From positions 1 through 47,722 of the IMG/VR virus record IMGVR_UViG_3300027778_000003: DNA of 47,722 bases. One strand, given 5' to 3'. Shown here piece by piece: positions 16,868 through 26,170 of the stretch. The notes beneath the pieces were generated by a model. That model searched no databases. It saw only the letters and a list, made by a program, of their open reading frames with translations, and was not told the origin of the DNA. Numbering within the stretch: position 1 is the stretch's first letter; the number at the start of each line of letters is the position of its first letter. This DNA comes from a virus. A program made the translations under genes and the position numbers.

Positions 16868-19570
16868 ATGGCGCTCACCCCCGAAGAAGAAGCCGAGCTC
16901 GCGGAGCTCTTGAAGGCGCACCCCGAGTTCGCGGCGGCGGCGCCGAAGAAGGGCGCCGTCATCGACCAGAAGCCGACGCCCGGATCCGAGGAGGGGCTCG
17001 GCGGCATTCAGGCCGTCTACGGCAAGGACTGGACGGCGTACGGCCAGGGCGGGCAGCCCATCGCGCAGACCCCGGACGATCGCGCGCGCGACGACGCCGC
17101 GGTGCAAGCGGAGGCCGAGCGGGTCGCGGGCATGCTCGATCCGCGCTTCTCGCTCGTGCCGCAAATCCTCGCGCTGCAGCCGGCGACGAACGACCCCCAG
17201 GGAGATCAGGCGGCGGCGGCGAAGTACCAGGCGGGGCAGCGCGACGCGATCTTCATCTACGAGCCCCCGGTGGCGGTCGTGCGCAAGCACCTGCTCGAGA
17301 ACCCCGCGATGCTGCGTGCGGTGAGCGACGAGGTGCCCTCGCAGCTCGAGCTCGACTCGATGACCTCCGACTCGCCGCTCTACCAGGCGGCGGCTGACTG
17401 GATGTTCCAGCAGGTGGACAAGGCGGCGACCGAGAAGGGGCAGAAGATCATCCGCTACTCGCGGGCGCCGTGGCTGCAGAGCGACAAGAGCATCCCCGAG
17501 ACGCTGAAGCTCAAAGTCCAGGGCGCCGACTCCGAATGGGCCAACCAGGCGCAGGCCTTCGTGCTCGGCGTCGACGACATGGGAGCCGCCGGCGCGGCGC
17601 GCGCATCGCAGGAGCGGTACGAGCCGACGTCGATGCTCACCCAGCCTCGCCCGGGCGTGAACGAGAGCGTCCCGCAGTCGAGCGCGGAGGTGAACGCCTG
17701 GACGGAGCAGGAGTATCCGCTCTCCTACGGCGCGGGGCAGGTCGTCGGGATGCTGAGCCCGCGGAGCATCTTCAACAAGCTCTGGGGCGGGCTCGAGCAG
17801 GGCGGCGCCTGGCTGGCCCAGGCGGCAGCCAAGACGCGGCTCGGGGCCTATGCGGCCGATGTGGCGGCCCCTGCCGTCAAGAGCGTGGCGGGGGCCGTGG
17901 GTGACGCCGCGACGGGCGCGGTCGCCGCCGGCACGGGGCAGGTCCTGCAGGAGTACGTCGATGCTTCAGGGCGCGGCGAGATGCCCGACCTGGCGGAGGC
18001 GGGAGAACGCGTGCGGGACGTGGGGGAAACGGGCGGCATCCTCGCCGGCCTCGGCAGCGGCGGGCGGCGCCTGGCAGAGGCGGGCGCCGCCGGCATCCGC
18101 CAGTCGCCCCGCTTCACGGGGCCGCGCGGCCCTGGCGCCGTGGGGCGGACGGAGGCGAACATGGAGTATCGCTTCGGCCGAGAGCCGAGGCTCAGCGGCG
18201 AGACGCGCTCGCTCGTGAAGGAAGCGAACGAGGGCGGCTACCAGCCGAGCGACGTGCTCACCGAGGAGATCGCGGGGCCCGTGGGCAAGGCCGCCGAGCA
18301 GAACGCCCGCGTCTCGGCCGACCGCGCCGGCGCCGTGCGCGCGAGATACGTCCGCGAGCCCGAGGGGGCCCAGCCGGTGCCGGTGACCCAGACGCAGGAG
18401 ACCGCCCTCGAGAAGCTCCGCGACCACTACCAGCCGCAAGAGGGCGGGCGCTTGCGTGCGGTCGACGACCGCACGCCGCCTTCGTTCAAGGTGTTCAACA
18501 GCGTGGCCGGCGACGTGTCGACGTCTCCGGCGAAGGGAGCGGCGAAGCTCACCCCCGACGAGGCGGAGAACTTCCTCGGGGCGCGAGCGCGCTACAAGCT
18601 GCTCGAGGACGACATCAAAGCAGCGAACCAGCGCGCGGGCGCGGCTCCGAAGGAGCGCATCGAGCGCGACTCGTACCTGCGGACGCTCGATCCGAAGAAG
18701 CGCGCGGCAGCCGACGAAGAGATCGAGGCGAGCATCGAGGACATCGTCGGCGACGTCACCCCGACGGCGGCCCGCCGCGACGCGGTCGAACAACAGGTGC
18801 TCCGCGAGCTGGTCGACGAGGCCTCGTTCGTGGAGGCGAACGGGACGCTCGGCGACTACCTGCGGCAGCGGGGCATCGATGCGGTGTACGTCTCGCCGCG
18901 CGCGCTCGATGCGCGCCGCGCCGACACCCTGATCGGGCTCTTGAAGGACGACGACCTGGTCAAGGCCGCCAAGCGCGACCGGGGTCAGTTCCCCGTCGGT
19001 GGCAAGCGGGGCGGGTACAACGAGCTGCTCGAGAAGCAGGACGCGGAGGCCGCGCGCCACGCGAACATCCAGAAGTCGGTGGCGCCCGGGGGCGACGCCT
19101 TCCAGCCCGTCGCGGGCCTCTACCATAGCCGCCCCGGCGAGAAGCAGCTCGTCGACCAGGTCAAGACTCTCGCCGACCAGGCCGGCGTCCGCCCGCAGCT
19201 CGACCGCCTGCGCGGTCTGCAGGAGACGCTCGCCATCCAGAACCGCGCGAGCTTCCGCGGCCCGCAGGGGCAGACGCGCTCGCCCTTCGCGCCCCAGAAC
19301 ATGATGGACGCCGCCCAGCTCCGGCTCGCCTTCCCGGTGCTCCGGGCGCTCGAAGGCCCGCTCGGGCCCTTGCGCGGCTCGACCGCCGGGCGCCCTGCGC
19401 TCATGGGCGGCGGCGAGACGGAGGCGGCGCAGCGGCGAGCCGAGAGCGGCGCGCGCGGGCGCTACGAGGCGGCGCGCGACAAGCGGCTGAAGGAGATCGC
19501 GGAAGCGAAGGCCGCCGAAGAGAGCGAGAGCGAGCGGCGACGGACCGAGACGATCCAGAGGAGACGATAG
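16868..19570 (+). CDS. Large ejection protein with glycine-zipper segment
   Basis: A 900-residue internal virion protein candidate. It begins with a charged helix (TPEEEAELAELLKAHPEF). Residues ~285-400 are Gly/Ala-rich and hydrophobic (YGAGQVVGMLSP, SVAGAVGDAATGAVAAG, GILAGLGSGG), as expected for a segment that inserts in the host membrane. The C-terminal third is highly charged with coiled coil and ends in a Glu/Arg tail. Its position last in the ejection block and its great length compare with P22 gp16 or T7 gp16-type proteins. No enzymatic motif was recognised. Confidence 0.65.
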   Translation: MALTPEEEAELAELLKAHPEFAAAAPKKGAVIDQKPTPGSEEGLGGIQAVYGKDWTAYGQGGQPIAQTPDDRARDDAAVQAEAERVAGMLDPRFSLVPQILALQPATNDPQGDQAAAAKYQAGQRDAIFIYEPPVAVVRKHLLENPAMLRAVSDEVPSQLELDSMTSDSPLYQAAADWMFQQVDKAATEKGQKIIRYSRAPWLQSDKSIPETLKLKVQGADSEWANQAQAFVLGVDDMGAAGAARASQERYEPTSMLTQPRPGVNESVPQSSAEVNAWTEQEYPLSYGAGQVVGMLSPRSIFNKLWGGLEQGGAWLAQAAAKTRLGAYAADVAAPAVKSVAGAVGDAATGAVAAGTGQVLQEYVDASGRGEMPDLAEAGERVRDVGETGGILAGLGSGGRRLAEAGAAGIRQSPRFTGPRGPGAVGRTEANMEYRFGREPRLSGETRSLVKEANEGGYQPSDVLTEEIAGPVGKAAEQNARVSADRAGAVRARYVREPEGAQPVPVTQTQETALEKLRDHYQPQEGGRLRAVDDRTPPSFKVFNSVAGDVSTSPAKGAAKLTPDEAENFLGARARYKLLEDDIKAANQRAGAAPKERIERDSYLRTLDPKKRAAADEEIEASIEDIVGDVTPTAARRDAVEQQVLRELVDEASFVEANGTLGDYLRQRGIDAVYVSPRALDARRADTLIGLLKDDDLVKAAKRDRGQFPVGGKRGGYNELLEKQDAEAARHANIQKSVAPGGDAFQPVAGLYHSRPGEKQLVDQVKTLADQAGVRPQLDRLRGLQETLAIQNRASFRGPQGQTRSPFAPQNMMDAAQLRLAFPVLRALEGPLGPLRGSTAGRPALMGGGETEAAQRRAESGARGRYEAARDKRLKEIAEAKAAEESESERRRTETIQRRR

Positions 19571-19573
19571 ATA

Positions 19574-19996
19574 ATGAGCAGCCAGACCATCATCAAATAT
19601 GTCGACACGGCGCTGCCCACGACGGCCGCCGCGGTGACCTTGTTCAACAGCGTGACGTCGTTCCCGCCCGGCGGCAGCTTCCACCTGCTCGGACAGCAGT
19701 GGTTCCAGTACGGGCTCGTGTTCGACAGCGCCGGAGGCACCATCACCGGCACGGTAACCGGGCAGTGGTCGGACGACAAGGGTGTCACGTGGAACGAGTT
19801 CTATGCTTCGGGCACGTTGAACGACGACGTCTCGAACGAAGACGAGGTCTACGTCGGCATGTTCAAGGACGTGCGGTTTCTGTTCACCGCGGCCACGCAG
19901 AACGCGACGGTGTTTATCGCGGCGCTGTCGCTCAACTGCCACAAGGCGACGAGCACGAGGACGGCCACCGACGTGCTGGTGAACGCGCTCGCATGA
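19574..19996 (+). CDS. Small beta-rich tail-region protein
   Basis: A 140-residue protein that is beta-rich and Thr/Val-rich, with alternating strands (SFHLLGQQWFQYGLVFDSAG, TITGTVTGQWSDDKGVTW). Its stop overlaps the next start (ATGA at 19993). It is the first of three small proteins placed just before the tail fibre, so it is probably a tail-tip or fibre-attachment component. The family is not recognised. Confidence 0.6.
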   Translation: MSSQTIIKYVDTALPTTAAAVTLFNSVTSFPPGGSFHLLGQQWFQYGLVFDSAGGTITGTVTGQWSDDKGVTWNEFYASGTLNDDVSNEDEVYVGMFKDVRFLFTAATQNATVFIAALSLNCHKATSTRTATDVLVNALA

Positions 19997-20406
19997 CGCT
20001 CTCACTCGGCGCTCGTGCGTCGATGCTCGACGGGTTCGAGACCTACATGCTGGTGGGCTCGGGCACGGCGAACTTCACGCTCTACCAGACGAACACCTCG
20101 CTCGCGGTCTTCCCGCTCGCCGCTTCGCCCTTCGGGGCGGGCAACCTCGACAGCATCGTGGCCGCCTCGACCCCTATCAGCTCGACGGGGACGGAGGTCG
20201 CCGGCACGGCCAACCGCTTCATCATTACCAACCAGAACGGCGACACGGCGCTCTCGGGCTCGGTCGGCGCCATCGGCAGCGGCGCCGACATCGAGCTGCC
20301 GAGTCTGACGGTGACGGCGGCGGCGACGCAGACGCTCAACGCGCTCGTGCTTCGAATGGACGCCTACGGCACCCTCTCGGTGGAGGCGAGCCTCACCCTG
20401 CAATGA
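19993..20406 (+). CDS. Small beta-rich tail-region protein
   Basis: A 137-residue protein starting at the ATG that overlaps the previous stop. It is rich in Ala, Thr, Ser and Gly with repeated strand-turn units (TANFTLYQTNTSLAVFPL, ADIELPSLTVTAAATQT), and looks like a virion beta-sandwich. It is coupled by overlap to both neighbours. Role by position: tail or fibre base. The family is not recognised. Confidence 0.6.
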   Translation: MTLSLGARASMLDGFETYMLVGSGTANFTLYQTNTSLAVFPLAASPFGAGNLDSIVAASTPISSTGTEVAGTANRFIITNQNGDTALSGSVGAIGSGADIELPSLTVTAAATQTLNALVLRMDAYGTLSVEASLTLQ

Positions 20407-20753
20407 GCATCGCACTCGGCAACCGCTACACGTTCAGCTCGCCCACCTTCCAGACCTCGGCGGGGACGGCGACGGATCCGACGACCGTCAAGTTCTACAT
20501 GCGCGAGCACGTGGACGGGACCGAGCTCGAATGGACCTACAACGCTTCGCCGACGGCGGGCACGCACTACCCCGTGGGTATGCAGCCCATCGTGCGGGCG
20601 AGCGCGGGGGTGTACTCGGTCGCCTACGACAGCCGCAAGCCCGAGCGGGTGACGGGGTTTTGGGTGGGGACGGGCACGGTCTACGACGCCGTGCAGGAGA
20701 CGCTCTTCGTGCGGCACGCAGAACTCGCGCTCATCGACCCGCCGAGTAGCTGA
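20403..20753 (+). CDS. Small tail-region protein preceding the fibre
   Basis: A 116-residue protein with a beta-rich pattern (TVKFYMREHVDGTELEWTY, VYSVAYDSRKPERVTGFW). Proteins of this sort, with a payload-like strand order ending in GFWVGTG, are common next to tail fibres and resemble immunoglobulin-like or BppU-type adaptor domains, but I cannot name it. It is coupled to the fibre gene by a one-base TGATG overlap. Confidence 0.6.
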   Translation: MSIALGNRYTFSSPTFQTSAGTATDPTTVKFYMREHVDGTELEWTYNASPTAGTHYPVGMQPIVRASAGVYSVAYDSRKPERVTGFWVGTGTVYDAVQETLFVRHAELALIDPPSS

Positions 20754-23700
20754 TGGCTGATTGCGACGACCGGCAGCTATCGGAGGCCCAGCGCCAGGCG
20801 GGCTACCAGAACCAGCGCACGGGGGTGCAGCAGGCGGTGCGCCCCTTCAGCGGGCGGCCGACGCTCGACAACCTCATCGACTACATCAACCGCGAGCTGT
20901 TCCCCGCGGTGAAGGCGACGCGGAACAAGGTCAACGACGTTTACCTACAGACAACGGACAACGCCCCATCGGGCAATCCGCTGCAGTACTACTTCTCGAC
21001 CGAGACGGCGGCTGCTGATCCCACGGCGGGGCGCGTGCGGCTCAACGCGAGCCCGCAGGATACCGCGACGACGCTCCGGGTGAGCGAGCAGAACGCGCGA
21101 CTCGTCGACGCACGGCCGTGGCTCGAGGTGATGGCGGGCGGCGCGACCACGCCGCTCGGGGTGGTGACGCTGAGCGACGCCGTGAACCCGGCGAGGTTCA
21201 TTCGGTTCGACCTCAACTCGATGACCGATCAAGGGGTGTACTGGGATCTCTCCGTCACCGTCATCGAGAGCAGCCATGACGATCCCTTCGTCGACGGCGG
21301 CGGGCTCGTCATCTCGTTCATCCCTGGCGTCGCGAGCACGGGCACGACGGTGCCCGCGGGCGCGCTCACGCCCATCGGCCCCAACACCGTGCTCGGCAAC
21401 CCGACGGCAAGCACGGCGGCGCCGACCGAGATCGCCATCGACGATCTGAGCGTGCTCGGCAGGGCGGGGCTCGCGGGGACCGGCAACCTCGAAGACATCA
21501 CCGTGCCCGGGACGGGCACGTTCACCGGCGAGAGCGTGTTTCTCCGTTCGCCGTCGGTGCGCACGTCGCTGCAATTCCGGAACTTCACGCTCGGCGATCT
21601 GCCGCTCATCAGCGACAACCGCTTCGTCGGCAACGTGACGGGCGCCACGGCACGGCCCGCATACACCGATCTCGCGCAGCTCGCGCAGGATCTATTCGGC
21701 ATCGGCTGGGATGCGGCGACCCACAACTTCAGGCTCAGCGACGTGCTCGACAACACGTTCATGGGCAACACTTCGGGCGCGACGACGTACCCCCAGCCCA
21801 CGCCTCTTTCCGACCTCGATAGCATCAGCATCACGTATGAGAATGTCGGCAAGTCGTTCGTGCGCGAAGCGCTGACGGGCGACGTCACGGCGCTGCAGAA
21901 CAACAACACCGTCACCGTCAACGCGAACGCCATCACGAACGCGAAGCTCGACGACATGGCGGCCAACACCGTCAAGGCAAACGCGACGGCGAGCACGGCG
22001 GATCCGACCGACTTCCCCGTCGGCACGAACAGCGTACTCGGCCGCGTCGCAGGCAACATCGTCGCCGCCCAGGTCGTGACGGCGCAGATCGCGGACGCGG
22101 CGGTGACCAACGCCAAGCTCCGCGACAGCGCGGGGATATCCGTCATCGGTCGCGCGACGACCACCACGGGCGTGCCGGCGGACATCGTCGCGACGTTTGG
22201 GACCGGCGTCGTGTTGCGCGAGAGTGGCAGCACGATCGGGTGGGGCACGGTCGCTACCGCCGGTATCGCCAACAACGCTATCACGAACGCCAAGCTCGCT
22301 CAGATGGCGCAAAGCCGCGTCAAGGGCCGAGCCGAGGGGGCAGGCACGGGCGACCCCACCGATCTGACTCCAACCGAGGTCGTCAGCATTATCGACGGCG
22401 AGAATGCGACGTGGACGGGCGCGCACTCCTTCACGGGGGCGAGCCATACCGTCAACGTGAGCGGCGCGGCCAACACGACCGCGGGCGCGACGAGCACGAT
22501 CCAGACGTCGGCGGGCAACCTGATCCAGGCGTCGGCGGTCGACTACTTGCTGACGGCGCAAGCCGACGTCGTCATCAACGCGGGCGACACGGCCGGCGGG
22601 GTCGCGATTCATGCGGGACTGACCCCCAAGACGGCGGCGAACGATAACCGCGTCACCATCACCGCCGACGATCAGGTCGTGCTCGAACCGACGGGCTCGT
22701 GCCGCATCTTTACGGGTGGCGTCGAGCGCGTCGAATATGAGTCGACGGGCGCGTGGCAGATATCGGGCGCCGTGGGGACCACGGGTCACACCATCGTCAC
22801 GGCGGGAGCGGGAGCGCCGCCCGCCTGGGGCCAGCTACCGACGGCGGGCATCGCCGACGATGCCGTCACGAACGCAAAGCTCCGGAACTCGGGCGCGCTC
22901 AGTGTCATCGGGCGAAGCGCGAACAGCACGGGCGATCCGGCGGACATCAGCGCGGTCGCCGCCTCGGGCTCGGTGCTACGCGAGAGCGGGAGCACGGTAG
23001 GGTTTGGCACCATCGCGACAGCGGGCATCACGGATGCGGCCGTGACGAACGCGAAGCTCGCCGACATGACGGCAGGGACCGTCAAGGGCCGTCAGATCGA
23101 CGCCACAACGGGTGTTCCGGTCGATCTGACGGGGCTCGAGGTCGCCGAACTCATCCGCTTCGGCACCACCCAGGCGGTGACGCTCGCCGCGACTACCAAC
23201 GACCAAACGCTCAACGCTGACACGACCGTCATGCGCATCACGCCCACCGGAGCGCAGACCCTTACGGGCATCACGGGCGGGGCGCAAGGACGCCTGTTGT
23301 TGCTCGAGAATATCGCGGCGGCGGGTAATCCTTTGACGCTCGCGAGCCTCGATGCGGGCTCGCTAACCGCGAACCGTCTACGCACGCCCGGTGGCGTCGC
23401 GCTCGTGCTCGGGTTTCGCGAGTCGGCGATCCTGCGCTGGGAAACGAACAACAACGACTGGCGTGTCGTGGCCGTGTCCCGCGCGACCGCGGTCGCCGAT
23501 GCGGATTACGGCGATATCACGGTCACGAGCTCAGGCGCGACGTGGACCATCGACAACAGCGCCGTGACGCTTGCGAAGATGGCGAATCTCGCCGCCGGCA
23601 CGGTCATCGGCAGGCAGATTGACGCGAGCACGGGCGTCCCGGTCGCGCTCGCGGGCGCCGAGCAGGGCGAGAACATCCGGTTTAACACGCGGCAGACCGT

Positions 23701-25339
23701 CGCGGCATCGGGCACGCTCGATATCACGCTCAACGATGACACCACCATACTCGTGCTGCAGCTCTCGGCGGATGCGACGCTACGCTCGATCAGCAACACG
23801 GCGAGCGGTGATGGGCGTCTCCTGCGCATCGAGCACGATTCGGGCTCGGCGTTCACGCTGACACTCGGTCACAACCTGGCGACGCCCACGTTCTTCCCGC
23901 TCTACAACTCCGACGAGGCGGACATGCAGGTCCGGCGGGGCTCGACGGTCGTCTATCGCTCGCGGTCAGGGTTCTGGCGGCCGGAGATCCCGAGTTCGCG
24001 GATGCGAGTTCGCAAGAACTCGACCGGCACGGTGTTCGATCGCGGGCGGTTCAATCTCATCGAGGGAACGGGCGTTACCCTCACGGTCACCGACGATAGC
24101 TCGAACAACGAGGTCGACGTCACCATCACGGGCGGCGTCGTCAGCGACGGCGACAAGGGCGACGTCACGGTCAGTTCGACCGGCACCGTCTGGACGATCG
24201 ACAACGACGTCGTCACCGACGCGAAGCTGCGCAACTCGGGGGCTCTCAGTGTCATCGGGCGCAGCGCGAACAGCACGGGCGATCCGGCGGACATCTCCGG
24301 CACGGCGTCGAGCGATCAGGTTCTGAGGGTCAGCGGCACGACGCTCGGGTTTGGCACCGTGGCGACGGCGGGGATTGCGAACAACGCCGTGACCGACGCG
24401 AAGATCCGCCAGAGCGCGGGGCTCACCGTCATCGGTCGCGCCGCGAACAGTACGGGCGACGTCGCCGACATCGGGGCGGGCGTCGACGGGTACGTGCTGC
24501 GCCGCATCGGAACCCTGCTCGGGTTTGGCCCCATCGCAACGGCGGGCATCGACGACGACCAGGTCACGAACGCGAAGCTGCGCAATTCGGGGGCTCTCAG
24601 TGTCATCGGGCGCAGCGCGAACAGCACGGGCGATCCGGCGGACATCTCGGCGACAGCGGCGAGTGGCGCCGTCCTGCGCGAGAGCGGCAGCGCCCTTGGC
24701 TTTGGCACCATCGCGACGGCGGGCATCGCGGACGCGGCGGTGACGCTCGCGAAGCAAGCAAACCTCGCGCAGTCGACCATCATCGGCCGGGCAGAGAGCG
24801 CGGGCACGGGCGTGCCCCAGGCGCTCACGAGCACCCAGGTCGCGGCCATCATCGACGGCGAGCCGTTTACTTGGCTGAGTTCGCACACGTTCAACGGCAC
24901 GAACCACACCGTCACCGCCAGCGCCGACATCACGCTCACCGCCGGCGGCACGTTGACGCTCTCCGCAACCACCCAGGTGCAGGCGACGAGCCCGACCCGG
25001 CTAGCGAGTTCCGTTGCTCTCGACGGCGTCACGAGCACGGCGACGACGGCGGCCAACGACCTCGTGATTGGCTCCGTTTCGGCTGTACGTTTCACGGGGC
25101 CTGTCGATCCTCTGACGGGAATGGTGGCCGTGGTGGGCGGTCAAACAGTGCTCCTCGTCAACGCGCATGCGTCGACAAACATGGGCGTTCACATGGAGAG
25201 CGCGAGTTCGACGGCGGCGAACCGCTTCGCCGGCGTCGGGACCTCGCGTGTCATTCGTCCCGGCGAGATGGCTCTCGCGTGGTACGACAGCACGAGCAGT
25301 CGGTGGCGCCTGCTCTGCCGCGACGAGGTCGACCTATGA
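20753..25339 (+). CDS. Tail fibre protein built of repeats
   Basis: The 1528-residue receptor-binding fibre candidate. A short helical N-terminus (residues ~1-60) would attach to the tail. Residues ~60-170 form a beta domain. From about 200 to 1400 the chain is made of recurring units with core phrases AVTNAKL, VIGRSANSTGDPADI, VLRESGS and GFGTIATAGI, interrupted by non-repeat domains (e.g. ~880-940). The C-terminus (DPLTGMVAVVGGQTVLLVNAHAS to the end) resembles a terminal knob. Internal DNA repeats make this a place for recombination and domain gain or loss. No endosialidase or depolymerase motif was recognised. Confidence 0.85.
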   Translation: MADCDDRQLSEAQRQAGYQNQRTGVQQAVRPFSGRPTLDNLIDYINRELFPAVKATRNKVNDVYLQTTDNAPSGNPLQYYFSTETAAADPTAGRVRLNASPQDTATTLRVSEQNARLVDARPWLEVMAGGATTPLGVVTLSDAVNPARFIRFDLNSMTDQGVYWDLSVTVIESSHDDPFVDGGGLVISFIPGVASTGTTVPAGALTPIGPNTVLGNPTASTAAPTEIAIDDLSVLGRAGLAGTGNLEDITVPGTGTFTGESVFLRSPSVRTSLQFRNFTLGDLPLISDNRFVGNVTGATARPAYTDLAQLAQDLFGIGWDAATHNFRLSDVLDNTFMGNTSGATTYPQPTPLSDLDSISITYENVGKSFVREALTGDVTALQNNNTVTVNANAITNAKLDDMAANTVKANATASTADPTDFPVGTNSVLGRVAGNIVAAQVVTAQIADAAVTNAKLRDSAGISVIGRATTTTGVPADIVATFGTGVVLRESGSTIGWGTVATAGIANNAITNAKLAQMAQSRVKGRAEGAGTGDPTDLTPTEVVSIIDGENATWTGAHSFTGASHTVNVSGAANTTAGATSTIQTSAGNLIQASAVDYLLTAQADVVINAGDTAGGVAIHAGLTPKTAANDNRVTITADDQVVLEPTGSCRIFTGGVERVEYESTGAWQISGAVGTTGHTIVTAGAGAPPAWGQLPTAGIADDAVTNAKLRNSGALSVIGRSANSTGDPADISAVAASGSVLRESGSTVGFGTIATAGITDAAVTNAKLADMTAGTVKGRQIDATTGVPVDLTGLEVAELIRFGTTQAVTLAATTNDQTLNADTTVMRITPTGAQTLTGITGGAQGRLLLLENIAAAGNPLTLASLDAGSLTANRLRTPGGVALVLGFRESAILRWETNNNDWRVVAVSRATAVADADYGDITVTSSGATWTIDNSAVTLAKMANLAAGTVIGRQIDASTGVPVALAGAEQGENIRFNTRQTVAASGTLDITLNDDTTILVLQLSADATLRSISNTASGDGRLLRIEHDSGSAFTLTLGHNLATPTFFPLYNSDEADMQVRRGSTVVYRSRSGFWRPEIPSSRMRVRKNSTGTVFDRGRFNLIEGTGVTLTVTDDSSNNEVDVTITGGVVSDGDKGDVTVSSTGTVWTIDNDVVTDAKLRNSGALSVIGRSANSTGDPADISGTASSDQVLRVSGTTLGFGTVATAGIANNAVTDAKIRQSAGLTVIGRAANSTGDVADIGAGVDGYVLRRIGTLLGFGPIATAGIDDDQVTNAKLRNSGALSVIGRSANSTGDPADISATAASGAVLRESGSALGFGTIATAGIADAAVTLAKQANLAQSTIIGRAESAGTGVPQALTSTQVAAIIDGEPFTWLSSHTFNGTNHTVTASADITLTAGGTLTLSATTQVQATSPTRLASSVALDGVTSTATTAANDLVIGSVSAVRFTGPVDPLTGMVAVVGGQTVLLVNAHASTNMGVHMESASSTAANRFAGVGTSRVIRPGEMALAWYDSTSSRWRLLCRDEVDL
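24221..24648 (+). repeat. Near-identical 77-bp direct repeats inside tail fibre gene
   Basis: Bases 24221-24297 and 24572-24648 differ at only one position that I can see (a synonymous C/T). A third, more diverged copy lies at about 22872-22949. They encode the NSGALSVIGRSANSTGDPADI unit. Such identity in DNA suggests recent duplication or gene conversion between fibre modules. Confidence 0.85.
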
Positions 25340-25950
25340 AGAGCGCGATCATCATTCCCGCCTACAGCCACATCGATCACCGCCTCGAGCGGGTCATGCT
25401 GGAAGCGGGGCTCCCCTGGCTCGCGTTGCACGGTCACAGCGACGTGCCGCGGGTGCGGTCGCTGCTCATCGAGCAGGCCCTCGTGACGAAGGCCGAGCGC
25501 ATCATCCTCATCGACGCCGATACGGTGCCGACCGTGGGCGTGCTGCAGGCTCTAGCCGAGCGCGTCGAGGTCACGCCGAGTCGGGCGGTCTGGGGCATGT
25601 ACCCGCTGCGCGAGGGCGATCGGTGGAGCGTGAACCCACTGAGTGAGCGCGAGGCCGACGTCGCCATCCGGGAGGGGCGGGGCTTCCGCATTCGCACGGG
25701 CGGGCTTGGGCTCTGCGCCATACACCGAGAGAGTCTCGTGCGCCTGGGCGACGCCCTGCCGACTGTGAGAGAGGACACGGGCCTCGCGTGGCGACCATTC
25801 TGCGTCCCGTTCGTGCGGGGTTCGGACTACTTTGCCGACGACGGCTCGCTCTGCGTCCGGCTCGATGAGAGCGGGACCGAGCTCTGGTGTGAGCCGCGAT
25901 TGAGGGCGGGGCATGTGGTAGAGTCGGTGCTCTCGGAGCTTCGAGGCTGA
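25336..25950 (+). CDS. Glycosyltransferase-like protein (GT-A fold)
   Basis: A 204-residue protein with the layout of a short GT2-type nucleotide-sugar transferase: an opening strand IIIPAY, a strand-loop IILIDADTVP with a DxD metal motif at D60-D62, an acceptor-side TGGLGLCAIHRESL near residue 121, then GSDYFADDGSL near 162-171 and a late His (AGHV, H193) that commonly completes the metal site. It overlaps the fibre stop (ATGA), so it is co-translated with the fibre. It may glycosylate fibre or host surface. Loss of one acidic residue would be needed to exclude activity, and none is evident. Confidence 0.7.
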   Translation: MKSAIIIPAYSHIDHRLERVMLEAGLPWLALHGHSDVPRVRSLLIEQALVTKAERIILIDADTVPTVGVLQALAERVEVTPSRAVWGMYPLREGDRWSVNPLSEREADVAIREGRGFRIRTGGLGLCAIHRESLVRLGDALPTVREDTGLAWRPFCVPFVRGSDYFADDGSLCVRLDESGTELWCEPRLRAGHVVESVLSELRG

Positions 25951-25960
25951 AGGGATCACC

Positions 25961-26170
25961 ATGGCCAACGCCAAACGCCGCCGCACCCAGGGCACGACCG
26001 ACGACGACTTTGACATGCTGCTCAGTGCCGCGCTCGCTCAGCTCTTGCCCGCGCGCCACATCGCGTCCGGTGACTCCTGGTACTTCCGAGTCGAGGGCTC
26101 GGGCGACGAGGCGCAGCTCGTCATCACGCGCTCGCGGGCAAACGTGACCACCCCTGATCCCGAGTCCTAG
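25961..26170 (+). CDS. Small hypothetical protein
   Basis: A 69-residue protein. It has a basic N-terminus (ANAKRRRTQG), an acidic stretch (TDDDFDML), then a beta-like segment (SWYFRVEGSGDEAQLVITR). GAAGGGATCACC precedes the ATG. Its stop codon shares CTAG with the stop of the convergent lipoprotein gene. The family is not recognised. It may be the last gene of the late structural operon. Confidence 0.55.
   Translation: MANAKRRRTQGTTDDDFDMLLSAALAQLLPARHIASGDSWYFRVEGSGDEAQLVITRSRANVTTPDPES

Noticed and set aside
17966-20005. 679-residue minus-strand frame
   Set aside because: Spans the end of one ejection gene and a whole tail gene; antisense composition and no start signals.
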